64,000 nt of DNA from Diplosphaera chodatii. Taxonomy: Eukaryota > Chlorophyta > Trebouxiophyceae > Prasiolales > Stichococcaceae. Where the stretch lies: positions 25,001 through 89,000 of the forward strand of contig JAALGY010000037.1 in assembly GCA_032358165.1 (NCBI GenBank), written 5' to 3'. This document shows, piece after piece, positions 48,201-59,318 of this stretch. The notes below the pieces were generated by a model. That model did not search any database. It was not told the origin of the DNA and was given only the letters and a program-made list of their open reading frames with translations. The translations under genes were made by a program, and so were the position numbers. Position 1 is the first letter of the stretch. Each line of letters begins with the position of its first letter.

Positions 48201-48663
48201 GCGCTGAAGCTCGTCGCACTGTGATGTGGCCGCCTCATGATCTGCTGTTCACCTGCTGGTCCGCCATGCTGACCCCCCACTGAGCATGTGTTGCAGGAGA
48301 TGCTGGAGGCGCGGAAGGCAGCAGATGAGGCCAACAAGGCCAATGCAGCGCAGAACAACGCGCACCTGGGCTTGGCGCCGCTCATGCTCACGCAGGGGCC
48401 CGGCCACCCAGGAGGCCCAGCAGGTACTGCTGCAGCGCTGTCAAAATTTGCAAGCCTAGTCAGTGATGCCACCATGCATCCTGCTTTTGGCCTGAAGAAG
48501 GTTTGTTTGCCTGAATTCCATTGCTGCTGCTGCCAACCAGTTCGTTTGTGCATCAGACGGTGGGCAGTACGGGCCGCCGCCGCCGGGCTACGGTGCTCCG
48601 CCGCCACCAGGGTACGGCGCACCACAGCCACCGCCTGGCTATGGCTTCCAGCAGCAGTTCTGA
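39256..48663 (+). CDS. CHC: Clathrin heavy chain
   Basis: Triskelion-forming coat protein of clathrin vesicles. About 33 exons. ATG 39256 opens the N-terminal propeller ([20 protein letters not shown], then [23 protein letters not shown]-type [16 protein letters not shown] and [16 protein letters not shown]). The linker and leg repeats follow in order without gaps: [216 protein letters not shown] and [12 protein letters not shown]. The tail has the PLMLTQGP motif, the equivalent of the Hsc70 uncoating motif, and three PPGY repeats before the stop 48661-48663. Almost all introns are phase 0, and many downstream exons begin with GTG. Confidence 0.97.
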
Positions 48664-49386
48664 GTGCCTGGCAGCACCGGAGCGGCGCTGGCGCAGAGGT
48701 TGATTGGGGTAATGGGACCACGAATCTGTGGGTCTGGCACTATCGGACTTGTCAGCAATTTGAGGTGTGGCATCGACTCAACTCTGCACATACAGCAATC
48801 TTGCAGCCGTGCGTCAAGCTCCCATGGTCAATGCCCTGACACTGGCACCTGCAAGTGGCGAGGCATGTCTTGTGGTGCGGGCATGAGCGCTGTTGTCTTG
48901 ATGATGAAAGGACTGAGTGATGTGTGATGAAGCAGTACATCTCGGACAACATGACCGACCTTTGCCAAAGCCTGGCCTGTGCTGAAGTTACAAGTCCCAC
49001 GGACCTCCCCTGCCAGTGCCACCTTTGCTGCGCATTAGGATGGTACATGTACAGGCTATTGCAAACTTGCATCAGGGTGTACACGGGCTATTATGCTCTT
49101 CTGCCGTTCCGGAAAACTTCACTTGTGGCATCACATCTGCATATGAACGCACGAGCACTGATATGGGCTTCTGCAGATGGTATCAGAACACTGGCGCACA
49201 TGATATCACCAAGCAAACATGACAGCCAGATTGCCCGGTGGCCTCACCTGAGGATTATCACGCGACGCGATTGACTTTCGTGCCGACCCTGCGGGCCGAT
49301 GTAAGGAGCGACTGCTGCGTGCTGCATGCAACTCACCGCAAGTTGCAACCAGAGCGACATTGGCCGCGTAGTGTCGGCGACGCAAC
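48664..49386. other. Intergenic between clathrin heavy chain and SepSecS
   Basis: About 720 bases between two plus-strand genes: the clathrin 3-prime UTR and the SepSecS promoter. No gene, repeat or clear regulatory motif. Confidence 0.45.
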
Positions 49387-52064
49387 ATGGACCCGGCCCT
49401 CATGAGGGGTTTGGTCCCAGACAACTATGCACAGCAGGGCTGCGAGGCACTTGCGAAGCGGCAGAAACAGATCACATCATTGCTGTCAGAGCGCCGCCTT
49501 CCTGCGCACGGTTGGGACACTGCGAGCATTGAGCGCCTCCTGCAGGCAGGTCAACCTCGAGGATAACTGAGTTGCGCTGCTACATACCATATGCATGCCC
49601 ACTCCTGATGCTTACCACGATATGCATCTGCCGGCACATATCAGGATGTGGCAGCAATGGACTCCAACAACTTTTTGGGCGGTGCCGGTGTTGGGGAGCG
49701 AGAGGCTCGAGTCGCCTGCCCGCTCGTGGCTGCACGGCACTTTGGCCTGGCGCACGGCATCGGCCGGTCTGGCAATGTAGCGGCGTCACAGCCCAAGGTT
49801 TGCACTGCCGGCGTGAGACTGCATGTCGAATGGGGTGTCACAGACGTGACAGCAACATGTTATGCGGCAACATGGCACCATGCTGCATCAGTGCAGGCGG
49901 CCGGGTCATCACTGCTCCAGCGGCTGTGCTGCCTGCTCGCGGCGGATGCCCTGCGGCTCGCAGGTCTTCCAGAGGTGCTGTCAAGTCTGTTGTGCAGGTC
50001 TTGCCGCCACATGCTACCGAGTTGTGCTGGTGGGCACGATGCGCTTAGGTGCGTCAGGGTGTCGATGCGGCCATGCGGTCGCAGGTGGGCACCGTGGCGG
50101 TGCTGCCAGTCGCCACTGGCATGGCGATCACGCTGACGCTGCTGGCGCTGCGAACAACACTAGCGAATCCAACTGCAAGGTAGGTGGGTTTTGCGGCGCA
50201 CATGGTGCCTGTCAGACTGATGCATGAGCAGACCCATCACAGAGCGCACAAATTGACAAATGATGCTGTTCCACTGTTCAGGCATGTGCTCTGGCCGCGT
50301 GTCGATCAGAAAACATGCCTGAAGGCGGTTGTCTCGGCCGGCTTCGAGGCTGTCCCGGTTGCCAACCAACTGGAAGGCGATGAGGTAGGCCAGATGCAGC
50401 AGCAGCTTGCACACGCACAAATGCCACACACTTTTCCCCAAGTGTACCCCAGGATTGGCTCCTCATTGACGCTGGTGTTGCGCTGATCCCCGCTCAGGTG
50501 TGCACCGACCTCGCCGCACTGGAGGCTGAGGTTGTGCGGCTGGGTGCTGGCAGCATTGCAGCGGTTGTGACGACCACCAGCTGCTTTGCACCCCGCGGCC
50601 CCGATAAGCTCATCGATGTGGTGCGCACCATGCCTTGCCCTGTTCCCAACAGCAGCAGCTGGAGGGGCACGGTCAATCTCGCCTGCCCCGGACTGCAGGC
50701 CAAGCTGTGCAAGGAGCACGGCATCACCCACATCGTCAACAATGCATACGGGGTTCAGTCTGCGGCCCTGTGCCGGCTCATCACGGCAGCTTGCCGCAAA
50801 GGCCGGGTCGATGCCATTGTGCAGTCTACAGACAAGAACTTCATGGTGTGTGACGACAGCATGGAACATGAGCATAGGTGCTTGCATGCCCAGGTTTGAT
50901 GGGCAGTGCGTGTCACCGGCAGGATTTTTGACGGCAGGTGCCCGTAGGCGGAGCGGTGGTGGCGGCCCCCCTCGGCAGCACACACCTCGTGGAGGCCGTC
51001 AACAGGGTGTACCCGGGTCGTGCCTCGGCATCGCCCAGCCTTGACCTGCTCATGACGCTCCTGCACTGGGGTGCCTCAGGTGCGCTATCATGAGTTGTGG
51101 CGCATGCTGATTGAGATCCTTTTACTGCATACCACAGAGCTGCCAGGCAGTGGCCACCTCTGGAACTGCTTCACATGCAGGCTGGCGGGAAGCTCTGCAG
51201 CAACGTGAGGTCCTGTTTCCGGTGCTGCTGTCCAGGCTTCGGGATTTTGCAGCTCGCAATGGTGCGATGCCAGTCTCCTGCACACCGCTCAGGCATGGTC
51301 CACGGTGCATTTGAGAGGCAGACAAGTGTGATACATCCTGTGATCAGGTGAGCGTGTCCTGGAGACGCCCAGCAACCCAATCTCCGTGGGCGTCACCCTG
51401 CAGCGCCTGCCGAGCAGCTCCCAGCCAGCAGCTGCGGGCGGCGGCGGCGCCTCCTTGCTGGGCTCGATGCTCTTTCAGAGGTGCATCCAGTCCCCAGCAG
51501 TGCAGGGTTCTCGTGTATCCTGTAACATGGCATCGCAACTGCACGGCGCACGAAGCACAATGGAGATGACAATCATTGGGTTCTTCAGGTCTGTGTCGGG
51601 CGCCAGGGTGGTGGCGCCTGGCAACCGACAGCAAGTGGCTGGGCACAGCTTTGCAGACTATGGAGCTCACATTGACAGGTAGCAAGCCAGCGCTGTTCTG
51701 TTGCGCTTTCCAGTTCTATTCCACTCGCACAGGTGTACACGTTTTGTCATGCTCGTCGATTACAGCAGCTGGATGCTTTCTGCTGCTTGCTATGCAGCTA
51801 TCCTGTGCCCTATCTCACCGCAGCGGCAGCCCTGGTAAGACTTTGTGAGCTGCACGAGCCCTGTATGATGCTGTCTGTTCGCATGACATTTCTGGTGCTG
51901 TCTCCGAACTACGGTAGCTGCGATCAACAGTCAGGTCGACTGCTGGTTTATACACGACCCAGGGAACGACCGAGGCCGATGTCGATCATTTCATCGGCAA
52001 GCTTGAAAGCTGTTACCAGAAGCTGACTGCGCAAGATGCTGGGGTGACACAACAGCAAGGCTGA
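49387..52064 (+). CDS. SEPSECS: SepSecS, O-phosphoseryl-tRNA(Sec) selenium transferase
   Basis: PLP enzyme that turns phosphoseryl-tRNA(Sec) into selenocysteinyl-tRNA(Sec), the last step of Sec synthesis in eukaryotes and archaea. ATG 49387 gives [20 protein letters not shown]. Next come [20 protein letters not shown] and [20 protein letters not shown], a P-loop and tRNA-binding hallmark, then [61 protein letters not shown] and [14 protein letters not shown]. The PLP lysine is in [14 protein letters not shown] (AAG at 50834-50836; an intron follows directly after FM). Then come [44 protein letters not shown] and [12 protein letters not shown]. The end is [20 protein letters not shown] and TGA 52062-52064. 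All key blocks are present, so it is probably functional. It implies that the organism makes selenoproteins. Confidence 0.95.
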
Positions 52065-52235
52065 ACTGCAGCACATGCACCAAGGCAACGAAATTATTGC
52101 AGAGTCGACAAGTCTGCTGCCGAAACTAGGGCGCGTTAAACCAAAGACGAAACCAGGTGCAAAAGCAAAACATCAGGGTTCTGTTCCTTGGGAGGAACAC
52201 GTGTCAACAACCAACTGCTCCACACACGAAACAAG
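52065..52235. other. Short tail-to-tail spacer
   Basis: Only about 170 bases lie between the SepSecS stop and the stop of the minus-strand repeat protein, so the two 3-prime UTRs probably overlap or abut. Confidence 0.4.
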
Positions 52236-53283
52236 TCAAGAGTCATATGGGATCATGCTGCTGCGCCGCTCAAAGCCAAAAATCATGTTGGGGTTGTGGG
52301 CAAGTGTGTGCATGATGTCCTGGCCTGGCAGCATGCGCTTCGCCTCTGCAAGTGTCTGTTCAAAGGTTTCCACATCCAGTGCAATCTGGGGGTGCTGCTC
52401 CAACAGCCTGCAGCATTGACATGCAGCGCATCAAGGTGCACGCCATGCAGGACAGCAGCTTGCATCAAGGCTGCTGCATCTGCAAAATGTGAGCGACATC
52501 CTGCGTGGGCACTGCATGTCCCATTGCCCGCAGGTAGGCATACCAGTCGATGTCGAAACGAGGCAGCAGCTGGTGCAGCTGCTCCACAGCCGCGGCGAGC
52601 TGCTCCGGGGTGCGCTCGAGCAGCAGTGCGGGCTGCTTCACGACCATACTCGCTACGTCAGCTGATGGAAGGATCTGCTTGAGCCTCACCAAGCCCATTG
52701 CCAGCCGGTTGGTGTCCGCAGCAAAGTACGCTACAGCCTGTGCACACAGACGAGTCGGTGTGGTGCACTCCATGGCGGACACAGTGTGGCGCACTTGCAA
52801 TGCTTTTAGAGGTGTTGTGCGTGGCACCTGTGGCTTCATGACACTGATCTTGGCTGCGATGTCTGGCAGCAGCAATGCCAGCTGTCTCAGGCGAAGCTCC
52901 ATCTCGTCTTCAGAGATACGCAGCTCCCTGAGCGCAAATCCCTGTGGAAAGAGTAGCAATCGAGTTGACCACGCTGTGCTTGTGTACTTTGCTAGGCATT
53001 CAACCCAGTGTCTTTCTGCTTTCGAATTGATCACCTTGACGAGGTGCGCCTGCGTGCCATCCGTCAGCTTGAGGTTGCGCTCGTTGCGTTGCCAGCTCAG
53101 CTGCCATGGCATCTGCCGCATGTTGCCATCAATGCGGCCCAGGCGGAATGCCTCCTCGAATGTCGCCTTGGGCCTGCCATCGCTGCCTGTGTAGCGTGAC
53201 TGCTGCAATGGTTCTTGCGGCTTCTCGGGCTCTGCAGCACCTACGGCGCGGACCGCCATATTGGTACCATACCGGGCAGACAT
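52236..53283 (-). CDS. Helical-repeat protein, mTERF-like, function unknown
   Basis: Four exons. ATG 53283 gives MSARYGTNMAVRAVGAAEPE, then KATFEEAFRLGRIDGNMRQM, SWQRNERNLKLTDGTQAHLV. After splicing the chain is GFALRELRISEDEMELRLRQ, LALLLPDIAAKISVMKPQ, AVAYFAADTNRLAMGLVRLK, ILPSADVASMVVKQPALLLE, RTPEQLAAAVEQLHQLLPRF, DIDWLLEQHPQIALDVETFE, QTLAEAKRMLPGQDIMHTLA and HNPNMIFGFERR. The last intron (donor gtatgc inside the Trp codon) is needed to join DIDW to LLEQ and restores repeat spacing. At least four units of 34-38 residues share L..L..(L/I)LP..D(I/V)...(hydrophobic)...(H/K)P.(L/I). This resembles mTERF-type helical repeats that bind nucleic acid in organelles, but the match is by pattern only. 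The N-terminus is not a clear transit peptide, so an upstream exon is possible. Confidence 0.65.
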
Positions 53284-54310
53284 CCTGCATCATTTGATGA
53301 TCCATAAGTGAGTTGCACCCCGTGCTCTTGCCAATGGTGTGCATTGTTGCGATGCATGGACATGCGGGAGACACTTGCAGCGCCAAATCTGCACCTGTTG
53401 TTTGGCTGCAGCCGCGGTTTCAGGCTCATGTGGCATGAAAGGTCAGTGTGCACATGGCAACCCGATGCACAGCGCTGTTGGAGGTGCATGGCGAGGCAGC
53501 CGCCCCAGCTGCCGAGCTGCTGAGCCCACAAACAAAGCCTCTGAGTACGGGGCTCAACAGCGATTGCCTTATGCTTGCTGCAGATTCAGCATGTCTGGTG
53601 AAGGCGCCAGCGCCATTACAGCACTCGAAAGCGCCACAGAATGCAGCACAAGCTTATTTTTTTGTGGTCACATTGACAACTGTATCAACTAGGCATCTAT
53701 CACGGTGCTTGCACGTCAATACGTCCAACCAGGCTCTTACACAGCGCACAAACCACAATACTGGCAAGTGGATGGAACATATCAACTGACACACACCATG
53801 GCAAATTTCAGACCCCAGAATGGTGTTCTACCTCTTCACCCTTGCACGCTAATACAACCGAATTGCAGCGCTGATTGGGATCGAGGGATGACTTTTGGGG
53901 TCCGCCATGTGACGAGCGCAACGCAATGCTCTCTTCACACAAACGCCTGCGCCGTCTGCACAGCAACAGCCAGCTGAGCCCTGCCCTGACCAGTGGGGTG
54001 CACCCTTTAGAGCTTCACACGATTTCAACGATTCAAATTCATGAGCCAGGAGGATATGTGTGGGGTGGGAGTAAAATGCAAATGACCCGTACGGGTACGG
54101 TCAGATGCACCCAGCACGGGTTAGCGGAAGCACAGCACGGTGCGAGGCTGCCGAGGTGCTGACTTGCTCAGATGTGCGTTTGTCACGGCCAGCATCGACA
54201 GCGAACGTTTCGAGCGCAGTCAAGCACGTCTGAGAGTCGTGCGCTGATCTGCATCGGGGTGAGCTTGTGGGTGGCATCAGCAGAGCACAGTCTGCAGGGC
54301 ACTGGCCGCC
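53284..54310. promoter_or_regulatory. Divergent region, repeat protein / RPA2
   Basis: About 1 kb between divergent starts, visibly more AT-rich than its surroundings. It holds the promoters of both genes. An upstream exon of the repeat protein carrying an organelle signal could also hide here. No repeat or other gene seen. Confidence 0.35.
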
Positions 54311-55884
54311 ATGGACGGATACAGCGGCACCCAGTTCGCAGGAGGAGGCTTCATCACAAACAGGTGTGAAATGTATCGCGGCGTGCGTGGTCATGGTGGG
54401 TGCGCACCTTGCAGGTGTTGTCAAACCCGGTTTGAATTGTGCATTTGTAGCCAAGAGGCCGGCGCGGCCCCGCCTTCCACCCCACAGCAGGCGAAAAAGC
54501 TCTCGAACAACCAGACGCTTCGTGCTGTCACGGTCAAGCAGCTGGTGGATGTGAGTTTCAACTTTATCCATCTGTGTGTGCCTGCTCCTGGGCCAGCCTT
54601 GCGCAAAAACAGCTGACCAGGAGATGTGTTGCCATGTTCCTTTCTGCACACGCGCAGGGTACAGCCAATACTCCTGACGACCAGTTTCGAGTGGATGGCG
54701 TCGACCTGGACAATGTAAGTGCCACCGCTGCAGTGGGTGTTGCTTTCAGCTGTCAGCACTGAGCCCCTAATGCATGCTGAACACCTCTTGTTTGTGACGC
54801 AGATCACATTGGTCGGAAGATTTGTGAGCATGCATGAGCAGGCCACAAACCTAACAATGGTGCTGGATGACGGCACCGGCCGCGTGGAAATAAAGTACTT
54901 CATCGACAGCGAAGAAACAGAACTGGTACGTGTCACAGTGGCTGGTTGTGCCGCGTGCCTGCAAGTTACATCGTGGTGAGGTACTACTGCTATCCGTGGC
55001 ACCATTGGTCATATTGTGCGTGTCCAATGACTTGCAGCTGCAGCAGCGCAAGGCAGAGTGCCGAGTGGGTGTGTATGTGCGCGTGCACGGCCACCTTCGA
55101 GCTTTTGGTGGCGAGAAGAGCGTCTACGCCTTCAACATCCGGCCCGTGAAAGACTACAATGAGGTGAGCGGACCAGGTGCTGGACAATCGGGGTGTGAGG
55201 TGCAAGGAGTGCCATCCGCATCTATTTGCTTCCTGTTCTGGGATGAAGCTGTGGGTGTGTGCCCGTCCAGGTCACGTACCACACGCTGCAGGTCATCTTC
55301 CAGCACTTGCACATCACCAAAGGCAATGCCTTCCCGTCGGCAGATGGGGTCAAAGCAGAAGCCACCACCCCAGTGCAGGTGCCGCAACCAGACCCATCAG
55401 CGTGGCAGTGTTGTGCACCACATGTGGTGCGGGTGCATCTCCCGGCCAATACTGCTGCTATGATGGTGCCCAGCCGCATGTCATCGGACTCACATGTGCA
55501 CCAAATGTCGCGCAACTTGCAGGCAGCGGGTGCTGGCTTTGGTGCGGCCCCTGACGGCGGCGGCGGCGGCGGCGGCGACGGCCTGAGCCCGATACAGAAG
55601 GCGGTCGCCACTGTGCTCAAGGATGGAGCAGCCACGAGCGACGGTGTCAGCCTGCAGGAGGTGCGAGCCATTGACTGCATGCCAGGGCTCGTCTTGCAGA
55701 TTGTGTCGAACGTGGATGCTGCTGGTGAGGAGCCGCTGAATCAGCTCCCATGGACGTGCAGATCACCAACCGGCTGGGCCCCCGGTATGCACAGGCAGCC
55801 ATTGCAGACACTGCCAGGTGGTTGTGTGATGAAGGCCACGCATACCAGATCGACGATTCGCACTTCAAGAGCACCGACTGCTGA
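54311..55884 (+). CDS. RPA2: Replication protein A 32-kDa subunit
   Basis: RPA2 is the middle subunit of the single-strand DNA-binding trimer. ATG 54311 gives MDGYSGTQFAGGGFITN, the Gly/Ser-type phospho-region, then TPQQAKKLSNNQTLRAVTVK. The OB fold (DBD-D) reads QFRVDGVDLDNITLVGRFVS, NLTMVLDDGTGRVEIKYFID, RVGVYVRVHGHLRAFGGEKS and AFNIRPVKDYNE, then TYHTLQVIFQHLHITKGNAF. A variable linker contains a run of seven or eight glycines (GGC codons, about 55556-55578). The C-terminal winged helix starts LSPIQKAVATVLKDGA, then an intron (gtgcgag to gtgcag), and ends ITNRLGPRYAQAAIADTARW, HAYQIDDSHFKSTDC with TGA 55882-55884. Six or seven exons. Full family architecture. Confidence 0.93.
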
Positions 55885-56403
55885 CAAAGGCTATGTATCA
55901 GGCACCAGTTCACATCATTTCAGCCCTGATAGTGCAGCGCTGTGCTCGCTGGTAGATTTGTTGCCAAGCGACTGGTGGCGATAACCGTCTTAGGCAACAT
56001 CCATCACATGCTGCTGCCTTCCACACTGCTGGGCTATCAAGGAATCAGCACGATGGGCGCCTCTGTGGGAGTCAACAGCTGCCCACTGGCAACTGGAGTC
56101 GCCGACATGCAGTTTCTAGCCAGGTGCAGCTGCATACTTTGCGGCAGGCTCAACCCAGCGACAGGACTCCAGCGGGCATGTGTGCAAAAAACCAGCATTG
56201 CTGATCAGCACAGAGCCTCAAAAGCCGTTAGAGCCTAGGTACCTGCCTGCTGTTTGACACGACATGCGGAGCACCTGGCATGACATACTGGTACCATGCA
56301 TGTCTAGAAAGCCCTGAGATGCCCATCACCACATCGAGTAGAGGGCAACACTGTTGACACAAGACCGTGTCATGCCACGACCTTGGCTGATCACACTAGC
56401 AGC
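55885..56403. other. Tail-to-tail intergenic region
   Basis: About 520 bases between the RPA2 and BUD23 stops. 3-prime UTRs are expected. I see nothing else that I can support. Confidence 0.45.
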
Positions 56404-57816
56404 TCAAAATCTGGTCTTGCGCTTGCGCCCTGTGTATTTTGAGTCATGGGGCACGTTGAGGTACCCCTTGGCACGCATGGCGTCCTTTTTCCGATGGATC
56501 CATGCCTTGCCCTTGCTCTCTGGGTGGCGAGCGGACAGGGCGTTGTGCCCCCCGGCTCCCTTTTTCCCGCGTTTGCCACCGCCAGCCCCTTTCTGCCGCC
56601 CAACGACTGCCACACCAGAGGGTGTCTGCACGTGCACCGCATGCCACAGGAGGATCATGGACGCTCACATTTCGCCGACATCATGCAATGCTAGATGCTG
56701 CTTCGACATGATCCGGGCGTCCAGATGCGACACTGGACTGCGACACGTATGTGCAACGTGCCGGGCGTGCACCTCCTCGCCATCAAGGCCCTGCAGGTCC
56801 ATGGGCTCGGCAGGCTGGCCGACCATGAGCACCAGGAAGTACTTCTTGGCCTTGGCGGAGTTGGGGAAGTCCACCACCAGGCCACCGCTGAAACCCGCCC
56901 GCATCGCCGCGCTTGTCAGCAACTCCGCCTGCTTCGCATTCTCTGGGTACATTTGAAGCACAGCGCGTGCGCCGCGCGCCATGCAGCCATATCTGTGTGG
57001 TGGCAGCGCACCCTCAGCTGACAGTCTGACGACATAGGCACTGACTGAAGCTTTGGCAAGGCGCAGGTTCTGCAGGCTGCACGAGATGGCATGCACCCAA
57101 CAGTTTGCCACGCAAGTCACACTCACAGGCTTTCAAAGAAGCGGCGCAGGCGCTTTCGCGGGTCAGCGCCTGCAGTGTCGGCGTTGCACAGCCACTGGAC
57201 CGCCGAGATGCTGATGGCACCGTCGAAGCAGCCACCTCGCAGCGGCAACCCCTGCCCCAGATCAGCGAGGCAGGTGTCACCGTCCACGCCCCGCTCCCCG
57301 GCCACCTCCAGCATCGCCTGGCTGATGTCCAGCCCCTGTCGTGTGCGTGCTCGTGAGTCAGCACGGCGCGGACAGCTGACCGCTTGAAGGTGGGCAGCGC
57401 CTCCGTCATCCGACGACCATCGTGACAGTTGCATGCATAAACTGGGCGTGGACCAGCGCTGCCGCAGGACGCACCACCCAGGCATGGCCGGCTTCAGTAA
57501 TGACGTCGCTGCTCAGGCACGAGCCGCAGCCCAGGTCCAGCAGCAGGCGGGGCACCCCGTCATCCGGCAACGCCAGCAGCTCCAGTGCGCGCTCAGACAG
57601 TGATGTCTGTGTCATTGCAAGATGTGGGATGTTACACTCCACACATGCACTCGCTGGTGTGAACCGCTCTACTCTTGTGACAGTTCGTGCTGCACACATG
57701 CTCATAGCTGATTCCACCTGGATGGCCGCAATACGGGAATTTGCAGTATACTTCTTCGCCTCCGAGTCGTCATAGAAGATTTCCGGTGGTGCGGTGTGCT
57801 CTGGCCGCTTGCTCAT
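56404..57816 (-). CDS. BUD23: BUD23/WBSCR22-type 18S rRNA m7G methyltransferase
   Basis: SAM-dependent enzyme that methylates a guanosine in the decoding region of 18S rRNA together with TRM112, in 40S biogenesis. ATG 57816 gives [20 protein letters not shown] and [13 protein letters not shown], the typical start. [14 protein letters not shown] leads to SAM motif [17 protein letters not shown]. Next are [40 protein letters not shown] and [20 protein letters not shown], then [47 protein letters not shown] and LVLMVG. The WBS_methylT C-terminus is basic: [20 protein letters not shown] and [10 protein letters not shown], with stop at 56406-56404. About six exons. An upstream TTG in frame was rejected as the start. 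Confidence 0.95.
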
Positions 57817-58613
57817 GGCAGCAGACGCTGCCAAATTCTAGTGCATTGCGCTTGACCCCTTCTGCTAAGCCCCTGCTGCTCTATCCAGCGGCGTTCTCAG
57901 TCCGCGGCAGCTTGCCGGCGCCTGTGGACTGGACCAAAAGCAAGGCCTGACGGCAACTACACTGATGCGCTGTACACAGCACAGGCACGCTTCAGAATGT
58001 GAGCGACTCAGGGCGGGGAACAGCCTGCGCAGCACGTAAGGGCGTTGGGTTTGGGCAGAATGGGCACCGCCAACGCAGTGCACTGACACCAAGTCTCTTG
58101 CCACGCCCTGATTGCAAATTTTTGGCAGGTCACAACACCATGGTCTGTGCTGGTCGTCGATCAAACAGCGGGCGGTGCTTTGCTGATATGCAGAGTTGCT
58201 GCCCGTGTTCGCTGGTCGGTGCCATGATGGTAAAGATAATGAGTTACGGGGAGCTGCGACCAGGTAGCTTAGCTTTACATGTACCTCATACACATGAATG
58301 CACGGCAGGGACTCGACGCCATGGGGAGCACATGCTAGGCCTGTGTCTATCGCATCCAGCGGCCATTGACCTGCGCTGGTTTGCCGTGTTTCAGCGCATT
58401 CTCCGGTCAGCGGCTTGCAGGTCGACACCTGACCCTGGTCAAGCCAGAGCAAGCGCCCAGCAAAGCCTACCGTGCGCTTGCAATAACAGCATCTGCGTTT
58501 CGTGAAGATCACGTCGCTTTCAGGGTGCGGGGCTGCCCGAGTAGTCGCAGCGTCAAACTGCGGGCGGCAGGTCGATCTTGGAGCCGCAAGTTGCTCAACA
58601 GCAGGGCACCGCA
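57817..58613. promoter_or_regulatory. Bidirectional promoter region BUD23 / SNF7
   Basis: About 800 bases between divergent starts. A 249-codon open frame on the minus strand covers it but starts with TTG, is Cys/Arg/Pro-rich and matches no family, so I treat it as chance. No core promoter motif was recognised. Confidence 0.4.
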
Positions 58614-59318
58614 ATGTTTCGCCGCATGTTTGGCGGCGATGCCAAGGGCGGCCAGGCGGTCAGCCAGTCCGCGGCCAACAAGACAGTGGATGCCATACAG
58701 AAGCTCGGCGAGACAGAGGAACTGCTGGTGAAGCGGCGGAACCTGCTGGAGAAGAAGGTGGATCAGGAAACGGAGCGGGCTAAGGAGTTTACCCGGCTCA
58801 AGAATAAGCGGGCCGCACTCCAGGCGCTCAAGAAGCGCAAGCTATATGAGAGCCAGCTGGAGAGCGTGGAAAACAACATCATGCGGGTGAACGAGCAGCA
58901 GATGATGCTGGAGAATCAGCGCACCACAGTCGAAACCGTCTCTGCCCTCAGCAACGCCGCCAAGGCATCGAAACAGACGATGCACGAGATGAAGGTGGAC
59001 GACGTCGATGAGGTGCTGGCCAACATCAACGAGCAGAATGATGCGATGGAGCAGATCAATGCGGCGATGGGGCAGCCCATTGGCCCCTCTGCTGACATCG
59101 ACGAGGACGACCTGGAGAAGGAGTTTGAGGACATGCAAGCAGAGCAGCTGGACGAGGAGCTGCTGGAGCCGGCAGCCGTGCCTTCCACGCGCGTGCAGCA
59201 GCCGGAGCAGCGGCTGCCGTCGGTCCCCGCTGGCCGTGCGCCGGCGGCCAGGGTCCCGCCCAAGCGCACGCCTGAGGAGGACGAGCTGGAGGCGCTGCAG
59301 GCTGAGATGGCGCTGTGA
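58614..59318 (+). CDS. SNF7: SNF7/VPS32/CHMP4 ESCRT-III subunit
   Basis: Main polymer-forming ESCRT-III subunit, which acts in multivesicular-body formation, cytokinesis and membrane repair. One exon, 234 residues. ATG 58614 gives MFRRMFGGDAKGG, the short amphipathic membrane-binding N-terminus. The basic alpha-1 hairpin follows (KLGETEELLVKRRNLLEKKV, then KNKRAALQALKKRKLYESQL), then INEQN-type acidic helices (TVETVSALSNAAKASKQTMH, EMKVDDVDEVLANINEQNDA). DIDEDDLEKEFEDMQAEQLD and a Pro/Ala-rich linker follow. The C-terminus EEDELEALQAEMAL matches the conserved Alix/BRO1-binding helix of SNF7/CHMP4. The absence of introns stands out among intron-rich neighbours. Confidence 0.96.
   Translation: MFRRMFGGDAKGGQAVSQSAANKTVDAIQKLGETEELLVKRRNLLEKKVDQETERAKEFTRLKNKRAALQALKKRKLYESQLESVENNIMRVNEQQMMLENQRTTVETVSALSNAAKASKQTMHEMKVDDVDEVLANINEQNDAMEQINAAMGQPIGPSADIDEDDLEKEFEDMQAEQLDEELLEPAAVPSTRVQQPEQRLPSVPAGRAPAARVPPKRTPEEDELEALQAEMAL

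Noticed and set aside
49387..52064. An in-frame TGA encoding selenocysteine in a gene of this window
   Set aside because: Although SepSecS suggests Sec use, none of the gene models needed read-through of a TGA; each internal TGA met falls in an intron.
57865..58614. 249-codon minus-strand open frame between BUD23 and SNF7
   Set aside because: It starts with TTG, is rich in Cys, Arg and Pro, matches no family, and fills a divergent promoter region. Long chance frames are expected at this GC content.
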